DNA of 64,000 nucleotides from Elmis aenea (lineage: Eukaryota; Arthropoda; Insecta; Coleoptera; Elmidae), in NCBI GenBank assembly GCA_947652605.1, contig OX393578.1:41421470-41485469 (forward strand). Reading direction: 5' to 3'. Position numbers and translations under genes: made by a program. Shown here in pieces: positions 35,501 to 46,100 of the stretch. The first letter of the stretch is position 1, and each line of letters opens with the position of its first letter. The notes under the pieces were generated by a model, which saw only the letters and a program-made list of their open reading frames with translations, made no database searches and had not been told where the DNA came from.

Positions 35501-38500
35501 TATGAAAAAATCTTAAACACTTCTGGAGACAAATGTAAAAAACGAGGCCTTTGTAAAAACGTATTTCCTTATGTTAAAAGCCTGTGCAAGTCGCATAGAT
35601 ATAGTTATACAGAAATACCACAACTTCTCAAATCATAGCGCTTGTGCAGGGGTTTCGTTTTTGACGTTTTTCTCTGGAACCGTTCAAGATTTCTTCAAAA
35701 ACTTTGCACCATTTTTCTTGCAAAGGATGCGCGCATTGGTAAATAGGAGAATTTCGAATTGTCTGACCGTTTCATTGGCAACGCGATCGCAAAAACCGAC
35801 CTTTTTATACCAATTTTTCAGTTTTTCCCCTATTTTCCGAAGGTTATGGCCAGTGGGACGTATAACATTTAGTTTTGATGTCCTTGATGAAATAAACACA
35901 GCCTTAATCAAATTCTAGCGACAACGTATCGTGACCCTCCCTTGTTAGTAATTGTTTAAAAAATAATAATTTTATCTAATTTAACCGACTTTGTATCTCT
36001 CGTAATAAACGATAGGTACCCTAAAGCAGCGGCCTCCAAACCTTTTTGGTAAATGTCAGAGAATCCACGCGCAATCCAGAATAAAAATTCACACACGTTT
36101 TTTTTACATTCTTTAAACTATGCTGTGTAAACAAAAATATTAATTTATTACAAAATATCTTGTGCACTCCAGAAATTACCTCGCGCACCCCCCGGCGGTG
36201 CGTGCGCCACACTTTAGAGACCACTGCCCTAAAGTATCTCAAATATTTAGCGCACCCTGTATAACTTACAAAATAAAAGAAATGTTTTTGAACCCTGTGC
36301 TTAACGCTTCTAAATATTAACAACAATGATGGAGAATATCGTTAACGTTAACGTTAAACTTGGCTGAGTATAGTGAATAATAAAATACAGTAATTATAAT
36401 ATTCCTGAGAAAACGTCAATTTTTTTTCTTACTGCCATGTGATATATTTTATGTTGATTCATTTTGGGATATTGTTGGTTCTAAAATAACTTTTAGTACT
36501 GAAAAAGTGGTGCGACCAGAAAAATTAAAATAAACAAATTTTACATTTTAGTTACTTTTTGGCTTTGGCGACTTGTGCTATGCAATATTTTACCATAGGG
36601 CATTCAGATCTATAGTGCTTCAAGTTTTTACAAGTTTTTGTGATATATTTGTAACTCTCGTCTTGTTGCTGGTTTCGATTTTTGCAACTATTTTGATCAC
36701 TATTGACGATAATTACAGACAAACACATGATGTAAGATTTGGAGAGGATGAAAGACCAATACGTGAAGTCTTTCCAGGTTAGTACACATTCTGCTTAACC
36801 AAAATTACGTAAGTAACAGAAGTAAGACCCTGTAGTGTAAACGATGTGGTGTCAGTGTATGTTTGTGTACAGGGTGGACCAAATTCGAATGTTTTACGGA
36901 GTATGTCGGTTACCGTAATAATCAGCGAAAATCTGATATGGGATAATATTTTAAGAAAAGAACGCCTGTGTAATCAGATTTTTTTTGGCTTTCTATTTTT
37001 GGCGCTACAGACAAAGAAATAAATATAATCATTTTTTAAAATGTACTACAACTTCTTTATTTATTAAAATCAGGGACTAAAAACGAAAAAAGTTCCGTTC
37101 GTTTCTGTTCGAAACGAAAACGAAACATATCGTTTTCGTTCTTTTCGTTCTAACCGAAAAAATTCTTTTTTCGTTTTCGTGAACCGAAATAGTAACGGTT
37201 AAAACCGGTTTTACAATATTTTCTTGTCGTAAAAAAATCAATTTTTTTTCTAGTCACCACAACCCTCTATAAATACGATAACAATATTTGCGTCTCAACT
37301 AAAATATAAACGATGAGGATGGGGTTTGATACTCACGGACAGCATTTTAGACTGGCGAACCATCGCCATATTAAATTTACCAAATCGTTAAACACATTAA
37401 CATTTAACCATTTTATTAAGTTTAACACCCGTAAGGTGCAAAAACACAACGTGATTAGGTTCAATTAGACACACGATCTTTATCTAAATATATGAAAATA
37501 TAGCAAGTGCTGTTTTAAATTTGTTTTAGTACTAAAAATCTATGCATTTGAATTAAATAAGATCCTGCTGTCATTATTTAAAAAGACAAAAGAATGAATT
37601 CAAGTGGATAATTTACTAAATGTTATAAATAAAAAAGATATAAAAAAAATATCATATTAACTTGAAATAAACTTTAACTTTATAGTTTGTACATATCATA
37701 CAATATACATTTTCACATTCCGTTAAATCTTACTAGCAACACATCTTCCAATAAATCTTCTTTTACATTAGTCCTTTTCGAAGTAAGAATAAATTTTACT
37801 ATTATTATGTCTAAACGCAAATAAAACATACACATTGATATTATATATCCAATCAAGTGTATATTCTATATTGATGATCTAAAAAAAAAATTAGAAATAG
37901 AGAATATCTGTACCGTTAATTGTGTTACACGAAATTGCAAGTATAAACAATAAAGTTGTTAATACATATTCACGTAAATATATGGAGAAAAGTGAAGCTC
38001 ACTTATTTCAAGTGAGATTTTTTACTGCCTCGTGGAGTCTCCCCAGCACAGAAGGTAAATTCGCGTTTGTGTTTAACAAATAAAATTGAAATAGCGACAA
38101 AACCGGTTAAAACCGGTTAAAACCGGTTTTGGAAAATATTTATTTTGTTTTCGTTCTTGAACGAAAAATAATAATTTTGTTTTCGGTTTCGTTTTCGTTC
38201 TTAAAAAAAAATTCGGTTAATTTCGTTTAACGTTTTTGTTTTCGTTCCGTTCTCAGTCCCTGATTAAAATAGAACAAAATGTTATGGATATTTTTTATAC
38301 AGATTTTTATGCGTAATTTAAAAACATAAGTTTTTTTAACGACCTTGACTTTCGAGATGAAGTAAATTTCTATTTTATTAAATGAAAAACCCTAGTTGGC
38401 CATGACTTTATATGAAAGAACGTTCTTTCAAAAATATGTGGTTTTATACAATATTTGTTGCAAAAAATAACCGAGATATGGCAAATTTTGTAAAATGCTA

Positions 38501-38872
38501 CGTGGCATACATGGCAAGCAACTGAAATTTACAAAATGTATATGATTCTTCCTCGAAATACGCTTTAATTTCCTACTAGAGATAAAAACTATTTGTTGCA
38601 TCCAGGACAAAAATCTGGTATTTTGAACCGTTTTAAAATTTTTGGTTTCGATTTCGGTTAACTTTTAATTCGAGTAATTTTTATCCTTTTTTTTGTCCTC
38701 GAGTAACAATAATAAAATTAATAACCTGCCTCTTAACATTTCTTTGTGGTGCATGTTAACGTTGTCAATGGTTAATCTTATTTTAGATGATACTCCAGAT
38801 TTACCGCCCAAAAAAATTACATCTCGTTCTTTAAGAAAACACCAGGTAGTTGATAAATCCACTGAAATTTAA
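29522..38872 (+). CDS. Small membrane protein, three-exon model (188 aa)
   Basis: Exon 1 is 29522-29776 (ends CTACAG, donor GTAAAA, phase 0). Exon 2 is 36552-36777 (acceptor TTTTAG, donor GTTAGT, phase 1). Exon 3 is 38787-38872 (acceptor TTTTAG). The frame stays open across both joins; the last reads F-P-D-D-T-P-D-L. AATAAA follows at 38934. The N-terminus is acidic (M-D-D-K-D-D-D-Y-D-D-E), then basic (K-K-L-K-R-K near 55-60). Two hydrophobic stretches follow, about residues 72-98 and 106-137, then a charged C-tail with K-K-I-T-S-R-S-L-R-K. This fits a two-pass membrane protein with both ends on the same side. The ATG may not be the true start (see the upstream region). I do not recognise the family. 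The introns (6.8 and 2.0 kb) are packed with transposons but the exons are undamaged. Confidence 0.65.
30029..30096 (-). mobile_element. Right end of a truncated hAT element
   Basis: The minus strand begins CAGTGGCGTAGCAATCGGAG, a common hAT terminus. The rest of the element is missing, and the DD41D relative is inserted immediately beside it. No 8-bp duplication could be recovered. Confidence 0.45.
30099..32231 (-). mobile_element. Rearranged DD41D copy with extended inverted arms (2.1 kb)
   Basis: The ends match the 23747-26761 element (CAGGGATGCGCAACAGTATT and complement). TA lies on both sides (30097-30098 and 32232-32233). Orientation is reversed. The 5' two-thirds of the transposase is gone. 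Sequence that lies only beside the right arm in the full element (TACAAATTTTTGACATTTTTG) is present here next to both arms, near 30830 and 31497. The inverted arms are thus longer (about 740 bp) and flank a small transposase remnant. Confidence 0.85.
31179..31480 (-). pseudogene. 3' remnant of DD41D transposase
   Basis: Reads L-T-P-L-A-F-F-F-G-G-H-L-K-S-N-V-Y and continues to the normal C-terminus region (F-R-H-R-L-A-Y-C-Q-E-V). It matches the last third of the 24491-25582 transposase. The third catalytic Asp is changed to Ala and everything upstream is missing. Confidence 0.85.
32250..33385 (-). mobile_element. Internally deleted non-LTR retrotransposon (LINE)
   Basis: On the minus strand, 33385-32960 encodes pieces of an ORF1-type protein (R-K-N-K-L-A-M-S-G-V-P, then E-V-L-K-R-F-M-G-I, then I-F-I-N-R-D-M-T-A-E-K-R) in shifting frames. 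At 32406-32329 lies a typical ORF2 C-terminus (W-K-K-F-C-K-S-E-Y-L-D-A, stop). Nearly all of ORF2 between them is missing. The 3' tail (32328-32250) holds AACTAACTAACT and CGGTGATTTACCGTTTG. The element is dead. Confidence 0.65.
33386..33535. mobile_element. Terminal fragment of the CAGGGACTgAGAACG hAT family
   Basis: TTCGGTTAATTTCG and TCAGTTCTCAGTCCCTG match the right end of the hAT element at 37071-38262. The opposite end is not found on the left of the LINE. Confidence 0.6.
33536..34354. other. Intronic AT-rich sequence
   Basis: Nothing recognisable; it is part of intron 1 of the membrane-protein gene. Confidence 0.35.
34355..35089. mobile_element. TA-type foldback MITE in intron (735 bp)
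   Basis: The left end CAGGGTGGTCAAAATTCGATG mirrors the right end CATCGAATTTGGACCACCCTG. The inner TATCTCGCTTAATATTTAAG is inverted near 35035-35055. The right flank is TA; the left flank is AA, so the duplication has decayed. Non-coding. Confidence 0.75.
35244..35944. mobile_element. Palindromic element, unknown superfamily (about 700 bp)
   Basis: The left arm CAGGGAAGGTCACTATACG and ATTTGATTAGGGCTGTGTTT mirror the right arm ending CGTATCGTGACCCTCCCTTG. No target duplication was recognised. The family includes the GATGCGCGCATCC segment, fragments of which occur at 10500-11240 and 39160-39330. The frames at 35571-35918 follow the palindrome on both strands and are not genes. Confidence 0.65.
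36027..36226. mobile_element. hAT MITE (200 bp)
   Basis: Termini CAGCGGCCTCCAAACC and CTTTAGAGACCACTG, with a perfect 8-bp duplication CCCTAAAG (36019-36026 and 36227-36234). It is inserted in an older TA-type repeat ending CGCACCCTGTATA near 36255. Confidence 0.8.
37071..38262. mobile_element. hAT element with captured LINE tail (1.19 kb)
   Basis: TIRs CAGGGACTAAAAACG and CGTTCTCAGTCCCTG, with a perfect 8-bp duplication ATTAAAAT (37063-37070 and 38263-38270). The subterminal regions are rich in CGAAAACGAAA / TTTCGTTTTCG, AACCGG and GGTT. An internal segment (38025-38080, TTACTGCCTCGTGGAGTCTC) matches the LINE tail seen at 32250-32300. No transposase frame. It lies in intron 2 of the membrane-protein gene. 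Confidence 0.8.
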
Positions 38873-39889
38873 ATTTGTACGCAATCGTTTAAACATGAAA
38901 TGTATTATTGTTGTTTCAAAGTGTTTGTTAATGAATAAATTGTAATTTAAAACTTAAAAATAAATAGAATTGTGCATAGATATGCTTTTTTAATTAATTG
39001 GTAATAAAATGAATTAATATTTGCGATATAGGTAAACCATTGTTGGTTAGAAATAATTGACATTTTTGACAGAACTCTTTGTTACTAAAGTCTGTTTTAT
39101 AAAATACTATTTTTTCGGTTAAGAGAATTACATACGAACACCGAGGAAAAACCGCTTTTACAGGGGTCTCGCGTTTTTCGCCGGAACCGTTGACGTATTA
39201 TCAAAAACTTTGTACCGTTTTACTCGCAAAAGATGCGCGCATCAGTAGATAAGGTAGTTTTGATTTTATCTCGGATGGTTTCTTGGCTAACGCGACCGCG
39301 AAAATGACCATTTTTAAGTGCCATTTTTAAGCGGCCGTAACTTACTTAAAACAAAAGAAAATGTAGTCATCATATTAGTTTAAAATAATGTAATACACAT
39401 TTCGCAATCGTAGTAGCGATCGACTAATAATTGCTTCGCGATCGACCTCTTGGCTACAATTGTTTTTTTTAAAGGAATATTTTTTGTTGTCTTTGACCTT
39501 CTGTAACAGTGGTTTAATGCTTTGGTAGACATTTTGTCTCATTTACACGTAAGTTTACTGAACATTGTCTGGTAGTCCGCTGTAGAGTGTGATTAATGAA
39601 CCTATGAAAACTAAGATCATGATAAATTAATTGAGGATAAAAGAAAACTAGTAGGCCGTGAAAAACAAAATATGCATATTTATGTTATTTAGATATTTGT
39701 TTGAGAATTAATTGTTAAACTTAAGTCGATCAAACCTAGCTTATTAATTACCTAAAATAGTTGAAGGAGTAAAAAAATTGAATTACGTTCTCATACGCCT
39801 GTTATCACAAAAATGGCTGCTATTAAATATACATAATTTAAGATGATAATTGAGCCAAATTTGGGGTAATAGCACATTAATTTAAGATT
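38873..39889. other. Intergenic region with a repeat fragment
   Basis: AATAAA at 38934 probably ends the membrane-protein transcript. 39160-39330 matches the inner part of the 35244-35944 palindromic family (GGAACCGTTGACG, GATGCGCGCATCAG). Otherwise AT-rich with no gene. Confidence 0.45.
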
Positions 39890-39925
39890 GGATCCTCCAC
39901 GTTAACCTGCAATTAAAAAGGTTGT

Positions 39926-40400
39926 TAGTTGCTTGGTGTCGCATCTCGCATCAGCTCTCTGAACTTCAAAGAGCAGAGCGTGTAAGAATTTGCCATTAAA
40001 CTTTGAATCTTCTCAATAAAGGCGGGCAAAATGGTTTTTTTTCCAGAATTGTGACAGATAACGAAATTTACATGATCAAACTCCCAAAATGACTAAAAAG
40101 CAAATAGCAATAAAAAAAGTAGCGTATGCAGTTTTGTTTAAAAGTACGGACCTGTACATGAAATTAAGCTAAAACACAGAATGTTACAGCATAACGGTAC
40201 ATACAATAATGTTCGTCCAAAGTATTTACTTAGGAGAGTATCAGAAAAGCAAATTTTGCTCTATCACAATATATCATCTTCTCATACAGAAGCTTTAACT
40301 ATTGATTTGTTAGATAAAAAAAATATTAATATAATAGAGCATCCTCCGTATTCACCTGACTTGGCAATTTTTGGAACCTAAAACAAATTTGGTTTACTAA
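39926..40400 (+). pseudogene. Degenerate mariner-type transposase fragment
   Basis: In shifting frames one can read S-R-I-V-T-D-N-E (around the first catalytic Asp) and, at 40250-40380, L-L-Y-H-N-I-S-S-S-H-T then P-P-Y-S-P-D-L-A. These match the second and third catalytic blocks of mariner transposases, with the H-D-N Asp lost. Several shifts and stops interrupt it, and no TIRs were identified. It is unrelated to the DD41D element at 23747. Confidence 0.75.
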
Positions 40401-40872
40401 TATTTTGCAAGTTTTCCGAACGGAGATTGGCTTTGAGCTTTTAACGAGTGAAAAGTAGGTAAGTATGGTGAAAGTAAAATCTTAGGACTCTTTGAAGTAT
40501 TGATCATAATTTTATATTAAAAAAATGTAGATTGATAAATAATTTTAAGCAAGCAATTGTTTTTTTTGTGTAGAGAACCGTTTATTTTAGTTTTTCTTTT
40601 TTAAAATAATTATTTAGAAACGTTATATTTCTGTCGCAAATTTTGTAGAATATTTTTGAATTTTTGTGACCACATTGTTAATTGAAAAAAAAGTTGTTGA
40701 ATGTAGTTTCTGTAAATATATTAACAACTTATTGCCAGGTGTACTTCTTAATTGATTCCTGTTCATTTGTAAGCCATTTACAAGGGAAAGTTTTCAAGAA
40801 TTTATTAACCCTTAACTTACAATATCTAGTAATTAGGCCTGCAAGAAGATTATATATGGGAAGATTATTTTC

Positions 40873-40882
40873 AAAATATATC
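40873..40882 (+). promoter_or_regulatory. TATA-like element upstream of the 27-bp-repeat gene
   Basis: TATATC (about 40876) lies about 60 bp upstream of the ATG at 40939. A second candidate, TTATATATGG, is at 40848-40857. AGTACAGT near 40900 could be the initiator. Confidence 0.4.
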
Positions 40883-40938
40883 ATTTGTAAGGTAACCTTA
40901 GTACAGTATTTGCTTGCAAGTTAATAATAGTAGTGATC

Positions 40939-43900
40939 ATGGAATTTTTATACGTTGCTGTTTTGGTAAGTAAAATATTACTTTTTGTACATTTGTCGGA
41001 TGTGTCGGTGACTAATGTAGCAATGTATTTTTATGCAAAGAGTTTTTGCAAACAATTTGTTTTTGTCTAAATTTTCGACGGAAAAAGTTGTAACGGATTG
41101 AATGAATGATTTAATTTACAATTTTATGGTGGTGCAATTTTTGGTCGCGGTATGAGGACTTTATTCACACAGTTTTATATTAAAATATCTGATGACTTGG
41201 TCTGTGTTAAAAAATATCCTAAGCGTAAGATCTTGGTTAAAATACGTAACCCGAATTTAATTGTTGAAAGTTAATTTTTGATTAAAGCATTTTTGTTTCA
41301 TATGCTTGCTATCATAATGCAGAATATCATTCTGCATGTATGATAATTGTTGATTTAAATCACGATTTAAATCAGCTGATTTTAAAAATTAATAAAATGA
41401 TTTAAGTCAAACTTTATTTATTTTCACGATTCAACGTCATACGTCACGTATAAATTAAATGCACATTTTACTTCCACCCGCTTAAGGGTCACCTTACACG
41501 GGCGTGCCCGTGTGTGGGAACCTTAAAGTACCGCCGGAAATATTGCCTATTGGCTTCTTACGGGTTAGGGAGAAATAAAGTTTCTACAGAAATTTTCTTG
41601 TTGGGGACTTATTCTGGCAGATTTACTTGGTAAATTTTCACAATAATAATTAATTTTAGGGTCTAAAGATCAAAAGCCTCATTCAAAAAGTCCTGCAACA
41701 ATTTGAAAAGTTTTTTGTTATTGATTCTCAGAAATTTTATTCTTGATAAAAGTTGATGCATGACCTAAAACTAATTTTAAGATGTAAAAAAAGTCATATG
41801 TCACTAGATTTTAACTAGTTTAAAAAAATTCGCAAAAGTGCCCTTATTTTAAAACTTATAGAAACATCCATGGGAAAAAATTGTTTACAAATCAAAAATA
41901 TGACAATACGAAATTTGACGTTATATTCCATTTTCGAATTTTATAGTAGGGTCAACATTCAAAAGGTTGCAACTAGGGATTCTGAGTCTCGACCATTTTT
42001 GAAGTCCCGGGACTCGAGACTTTTTTTATCAAAGTCCCGGGAATTCCCGGGATTTTATAACGTGCAAGAAAAATTATGATATGTTTATGTACTCAAAATT
42101 CATCGGTTATTTTCACTGTAAAAAATAAGTTTTCTAGACAGTGACATTGTTTCTGAAAGCACCCGCTACATATTTGCACGTATCGTGATCGTGAATCGGT
42201 CGTGACAGTTGACAGAATATTTTTTTTTTAATTAAACCAAATTTACGGATTTCGTTTTTGAAGCATTTATTTTATAAATAAAGTATAGTAGTAGTAGTAG
42301 TATTATTATTTTTAATTAAGTCTACATTCTACAGTAAATAAAGTATATATTTCCAAGTAAATGCCTATTTTAAATAAACTTGACAATTTTCATTAAACTT
42401 TAAAACATAACAAGTATAAGTAAAATATATTTTTACTAATAAACTTAACAATTATACTTTAGCTTTAAAGCAGACAAGAAATAAACATAAATAATTAAAT
42501 ATGGCAGTCAAAAAAAAAAAATAAAGTTAAGTAAATACTGATTGTTAGTAGGTATAAACTATAAACATAAAAAATTATGAAACAAAATATTTTTGCTAAA
42601 CTCGTTGCAGTAAAATTTGTCTCAAAATTAGAGGGATAAAAAATTTATTTCAGTGTTCTGTAGCATTTAGTCTCCTCTCGAGTCTCGAACTAAATGTACC
42701 GGGACTCGAGACTAAGAAAGTCCCGGGAATTCCCGGGACTTACGTCTCGGGAAATTCCCGGGACAGAATCCCTAGTTGCAACTAACAGATAAGTTTTTTA
42801 TTATCGGTTGATCAAAAATTTTATTCTTGAGAAAAGTTGGTGCATGGTCTAAAACTTATTTTAAGTTTAAAAAAGCCCGATATAAGTTCATACAACACTA
42901 ACTTTTAGCGATTTTAGAACAATTCGCAAGATTGAAGTGCTCTTATTTCAGCAATTAAAAAAAAGAATTCAAGGGAAAACGATAATTTAATATTATTTTT
43001 AAATTGTAAACAACTTTTCTTAAACTTTAATTTTTTTTTTTTATGAGTACACTTAACTCTTACAAATATTTCTAAAATAGTTAAAATCTAGTGTTATATG
43101 AATTTATAATGAACTTTTTTTAACTTAAAATTAGTAGATCATGCACCAACTTTTCTCAAGAATATTATTATTTGAGAAACCAATAATAAAAAACTTTTTC
43201 CATTTGCTGCAGACTTTTTGGATGCTAAAATTACCATAAAAATAAAAATTGACATTTTAACGACAAATTTCACCTTTGGTCGGATATGTTTTTAGATTCT
43301 AAACAATCTTTCTCTTTAAAGTATTTTTTTGTAACTCTTAAAATAAGGTCACTTTACTATTGTGAATTTATCTGAAATTGCTAAAATTCAGTATTGAATG
43401 AATTTTTTCATCTTAAAATTAATTTTTTTTAGGTCATCCACCAATTTTTATCAAGAATAAAAGTTCCTGAGAAACTTTTAATAAAAAACTATTTTGTTTG
43501 TTGATACTTTTTGAATGATGCTGTATAGATGATACAATGTAGTGTGAATAATGAATAAATTAGTTGTAAAAACGAAAAATAGTCAAGTTTCTTAAACCAA
43601 TTCACGTTTTTTTTTTTTTTTTAAATTTAAAATCATGATTTTTGATTTTTTTTAAATAAAATTAAATTTTGGCCAACTCTGACTTAAACTATGTTAGCGA
43701 ACAGATTTCTTTCCGAAACTATTTTCATTGATAAATTTGTCAAACTTGATTGTTCTTACTTAGGCATATGTATCCTCCAGAGTTTTTCTAAAGTGAATTA
43801 TCGTAAAATTTTTTAGAAAATTAGAGAAGATTTTTATGCAAGTATTCAATATATTATTTTATACAGAGCCAAAGACACAATGAGTGAATTTTTATTACTT

Positions 43901-45256
43901 TTTTATGCCCCCCTTTTAAAATTTCTAGTAACTAGAAAACTTTTTAAGATTTTTTGATATTTTATTAATCTAATAACATAAATAAGCTCAAAATTGCATA
44001 CTATACAACTGTTAAGAATATGTCATTTTGAAGGGGGCACACTCGAACTGCAAAAATTTTAATCCCTTGTAGTTAAGTACCGCTCGAACTGCAGCCAGTG
44101 ATTAAGCATGAGAGCTAAGCCGATACACGCACTGCAAAAATTCTTTAATTACGATTTTCCTTGAATTTTTTATTTAGGTAAGCGGTCAGAAATGATTGTA
44201 GTATTCCTAAATATTCACCACTTAAATCTCGTACAACTATTCGTTACAATAAATGAATTTAATTTAATTATTAAATAAATAAAATATTTTATTTGCCAAA
44301 AACATGTAGGTACATAGCAATTACTTAATATAAAATGTTTATTATCGGAAAATATAAGAACAACATTTAGCAAAAACTGCTCGAGAAATCAAATTATCTT
44401 TGCATTGCTCATCATTTTGTTCTAAATATACAGGGTGTTTCTTAAATATTGCGAAAAAATCAGGTGGTGATTTCTTATCGACAATAAGGGGATTCTTTTT
44501 TTATAAGAAAAAAGGTTTCCCATTTATATATTTTTAATCCTCTCCCACCTGCACAGGGGGCTAAAAAGTGCGACCCCTGTTGGTTTTTTTATCAGAACTT
44601 AAATGTCAAAGTAAAGGTTATAAATAAAAACTATTTTTCAGGCTCTTCTTGCTTCTGGTAGGTTAGTATCTGCTGACGAAGAGGACTCTTATGGATCTTC
44701 AAATCAAGAGGACTCTTATGGATCTTCAAATCAAGAGGACTCTTATGGATCTTCCAATAGAGAGGACTCTTATGGATCTTCAAATAATGTTGTTAGTTTC
44801 TTAACAAGTCCACCGCATGTATCCATCAACAAAAATGCAGATTTCAACACACAAGCAACTTTTTTCAAGCCACCAGCTCATGTATCTACAAACTTGTTGG
44901 CTCCTCAAATTGAAATCTTAAACTTGGTCGAATCTTTTATTAGACTTAAGTCTCAAGTGATCCAACGCATTCACGAACTTATTGCCGACAACTTCCATAT
45001 TTTAAGATCTGTGTATACTGTTATTATTCAGAAAATCTCAGGTATTCATTCATTTACTTTGGTGGGCATCAGAGCTCTAAGAACAATAATAGAATTTGCC
45101 TTTCAAGCATTGTTCCAATGGAAACAAAGTTTTCCATCGGTTGGCTTTAATTTTGGCAGTCAGTTTACACATTCTGCACCAATCCAGCCTCATGATACTT
45201 ACGGCACTCCAAAGTCGGAAGGCAACGAATTTTTGATAAATTATGGCAGTAAATAA
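40939..45256 (+). CDS. Secreted protein with EDSYGSSN repeats (spliced, 213 aa)
   Basis: Exon 1 is 40939-40965 (nine codons, M-E-F-L-Y-V-A-V-L, donor GTAAGT). Exon 2 is 44642-45256 after acceptor TTTCAG, phase 0. The join gives M-E-F-L-Y-V-A-V-L-A-L-L-A-S-G-R-L-V-S-A, a clear signal peptide. Four tandem copies of (Q/R/E)-E-D-S-Y-G-S-S-N follow (residues 22-57, 27-bp DNA repeat). Next come a Phe/Pro/His linker and a roughly 80-residue region rich in Ile/Leu/Val/Phe with regular charged positions (E-I-L-N-L-V-E-S-F-I, R-S-V-Y-T-V-I-I), which looks like amphipathic helices. The C-terminus is polar and ends N-Y-G-S-K. AATAAA is at 45398-45403. The family is not recognised. Secretion is likely; the helical part could bind lipid or small ligands (speculative). 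The 3.7-kb intron holds nested transposons. Confidence 0.8.
41490..41520. repeat. CACGGGCGTGCCCGTG near-palindrome
   Basis: A short GC-rich near-palindrome in the AT-rich intron, resembling the CACGGGCATGC inverted pair at 7358-7396. Origin unknown. Confidence 0.4.
41674..43523. mobile_element. TA-type foldback element carrying a hAT insertion
   Basis: The left edge AGCCTCATTCAAAAAGTCCTG mirrors the right edge CTTTTTGAATGATGCTG followed by TA. Inner arms repeat GATGCATGACCTAAAACTAA and its inverse several times (near 41757, 42840, 43140, 43425), so parts are duplicated. Same family as 16753-17254. The hAT element 41974-42774 sits inside it. Confidence 0.6.
41974..42774. mobile_element. hAT element (801 bp) with TCCCGGGA-rich ends
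   Basis: TIRs TAGGGATTCTGAGTCTCG and the inverse ending GACAGAATCCCTA. A perfect 8-bp duplication GTTGCAAC lies at 41966-41973 and 42775-42782. Subterminal regions have repeated GTCCCGGGA, ATTCCCGGGA and ACTCGAGAC motifs, possible transposase-binding sites. No transposase. Confidence 0.85.
43600..44641. other. End of intron with repeat debris
   Basis: 43650-43690 ends in GGCCAACTCTG, a hAT-like terminus without a partner. 44432-44605 is a half copy of the 18671-19633 foldback (CAGGGTGTTTCTTAAATATTG). The rest is AT-rich. Confidence 0.45.
44679..44795 (+). repeat. 27-bp coding repeat
   Basis: Four tandem copies of GAGGACTCTTATGGATCTTC plus AAATCAA, almost identical to one another, encoding the EDSYGSSN units of the secreted protein. 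The low divergence points to recent expansion or homogenisation. Confidence 0.9.
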
Positions 45257-45403
45257 GCTAGTGTACATTCATTATTGTTATTTAAGTGTTATTTATTATC
45301 GTTGTAGTTTATTTATAATTTGCATGTGATTTCAAATAAGTTATAAACATACATTCATTAAAGTGCCATGTACATAATATTGTTGTGCGTGGAAGTTAAT
45401 AAA

Positions 45404-46100
45404 TTTTTTAAGTAAACATTTGTGTTATTTATTATGGCGAAAGTTGTGTTCTGAATTTCTAAGATATCTTAAATAATATTGCTTTTGTAGATTAAATATT
45501 TATCTGGAACGTATGGCGGTGCTGTCAAGTTACGCACGAAACGGTACAGATATCCTTCTCCTCATCTAGCGATTGACCCATAAACAGCTAATATGATACA
45601 TTGGAATGGCAAAGTGAAACGCGCGCAAATTGGTCCAATCACACAAAAATTATTTTAAAAGTTAGGTTGCACAAAATTTTGCATGTTTTAGCGGTTACAA
45701 TGCTCGCCAATGCAAGGTCCATGTAAAAAAAAAGGATTACTATACGTTTCAGCATTATTCAGAGTAAACGTTTTGTCAGTTTCACCCAACAAAAATTATG
45801 AGTTTTTTTTTTAAAGTTATTTTCAAAAAGGTCGTCGCCTGTTTAACTGCAATGAATAAAGACGAGTTTATACTATTTTAATTGTTGAGTTACTTTAAAA
45901 ATATCAGAGTAACAATTTTACTAAAACACAACAAAACCACAATAATTAAATTTTTTTTTCTGTAAGACTTTTAAACTTTTATTATTTTATACTTGGGTAT
46001 TAAACATACCATTTTTTGATTATATCTTCAGTCTGTTATTTCAATTTCTGTATTTTCGATGGATAATATTGCTAAAGAATTGTCTCTCTTGAGACCTTGA
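45404..46100. other. Intergenic AT-rich sequence
   Basis: No gene seen. CGAAACGGTACAGATATCC near 45540 resembles CAGAAACGGTACAGGTACTCC near 8700, suggesting a shared low-copy repeat. Confidence 0.35.

Noticed and set aside
35571..35918. 115-codon frame and its 75-codon partner on the other strand
   Set aside because: Both follow the arm of the palindromic element 35244-35944, and no protein features are present.
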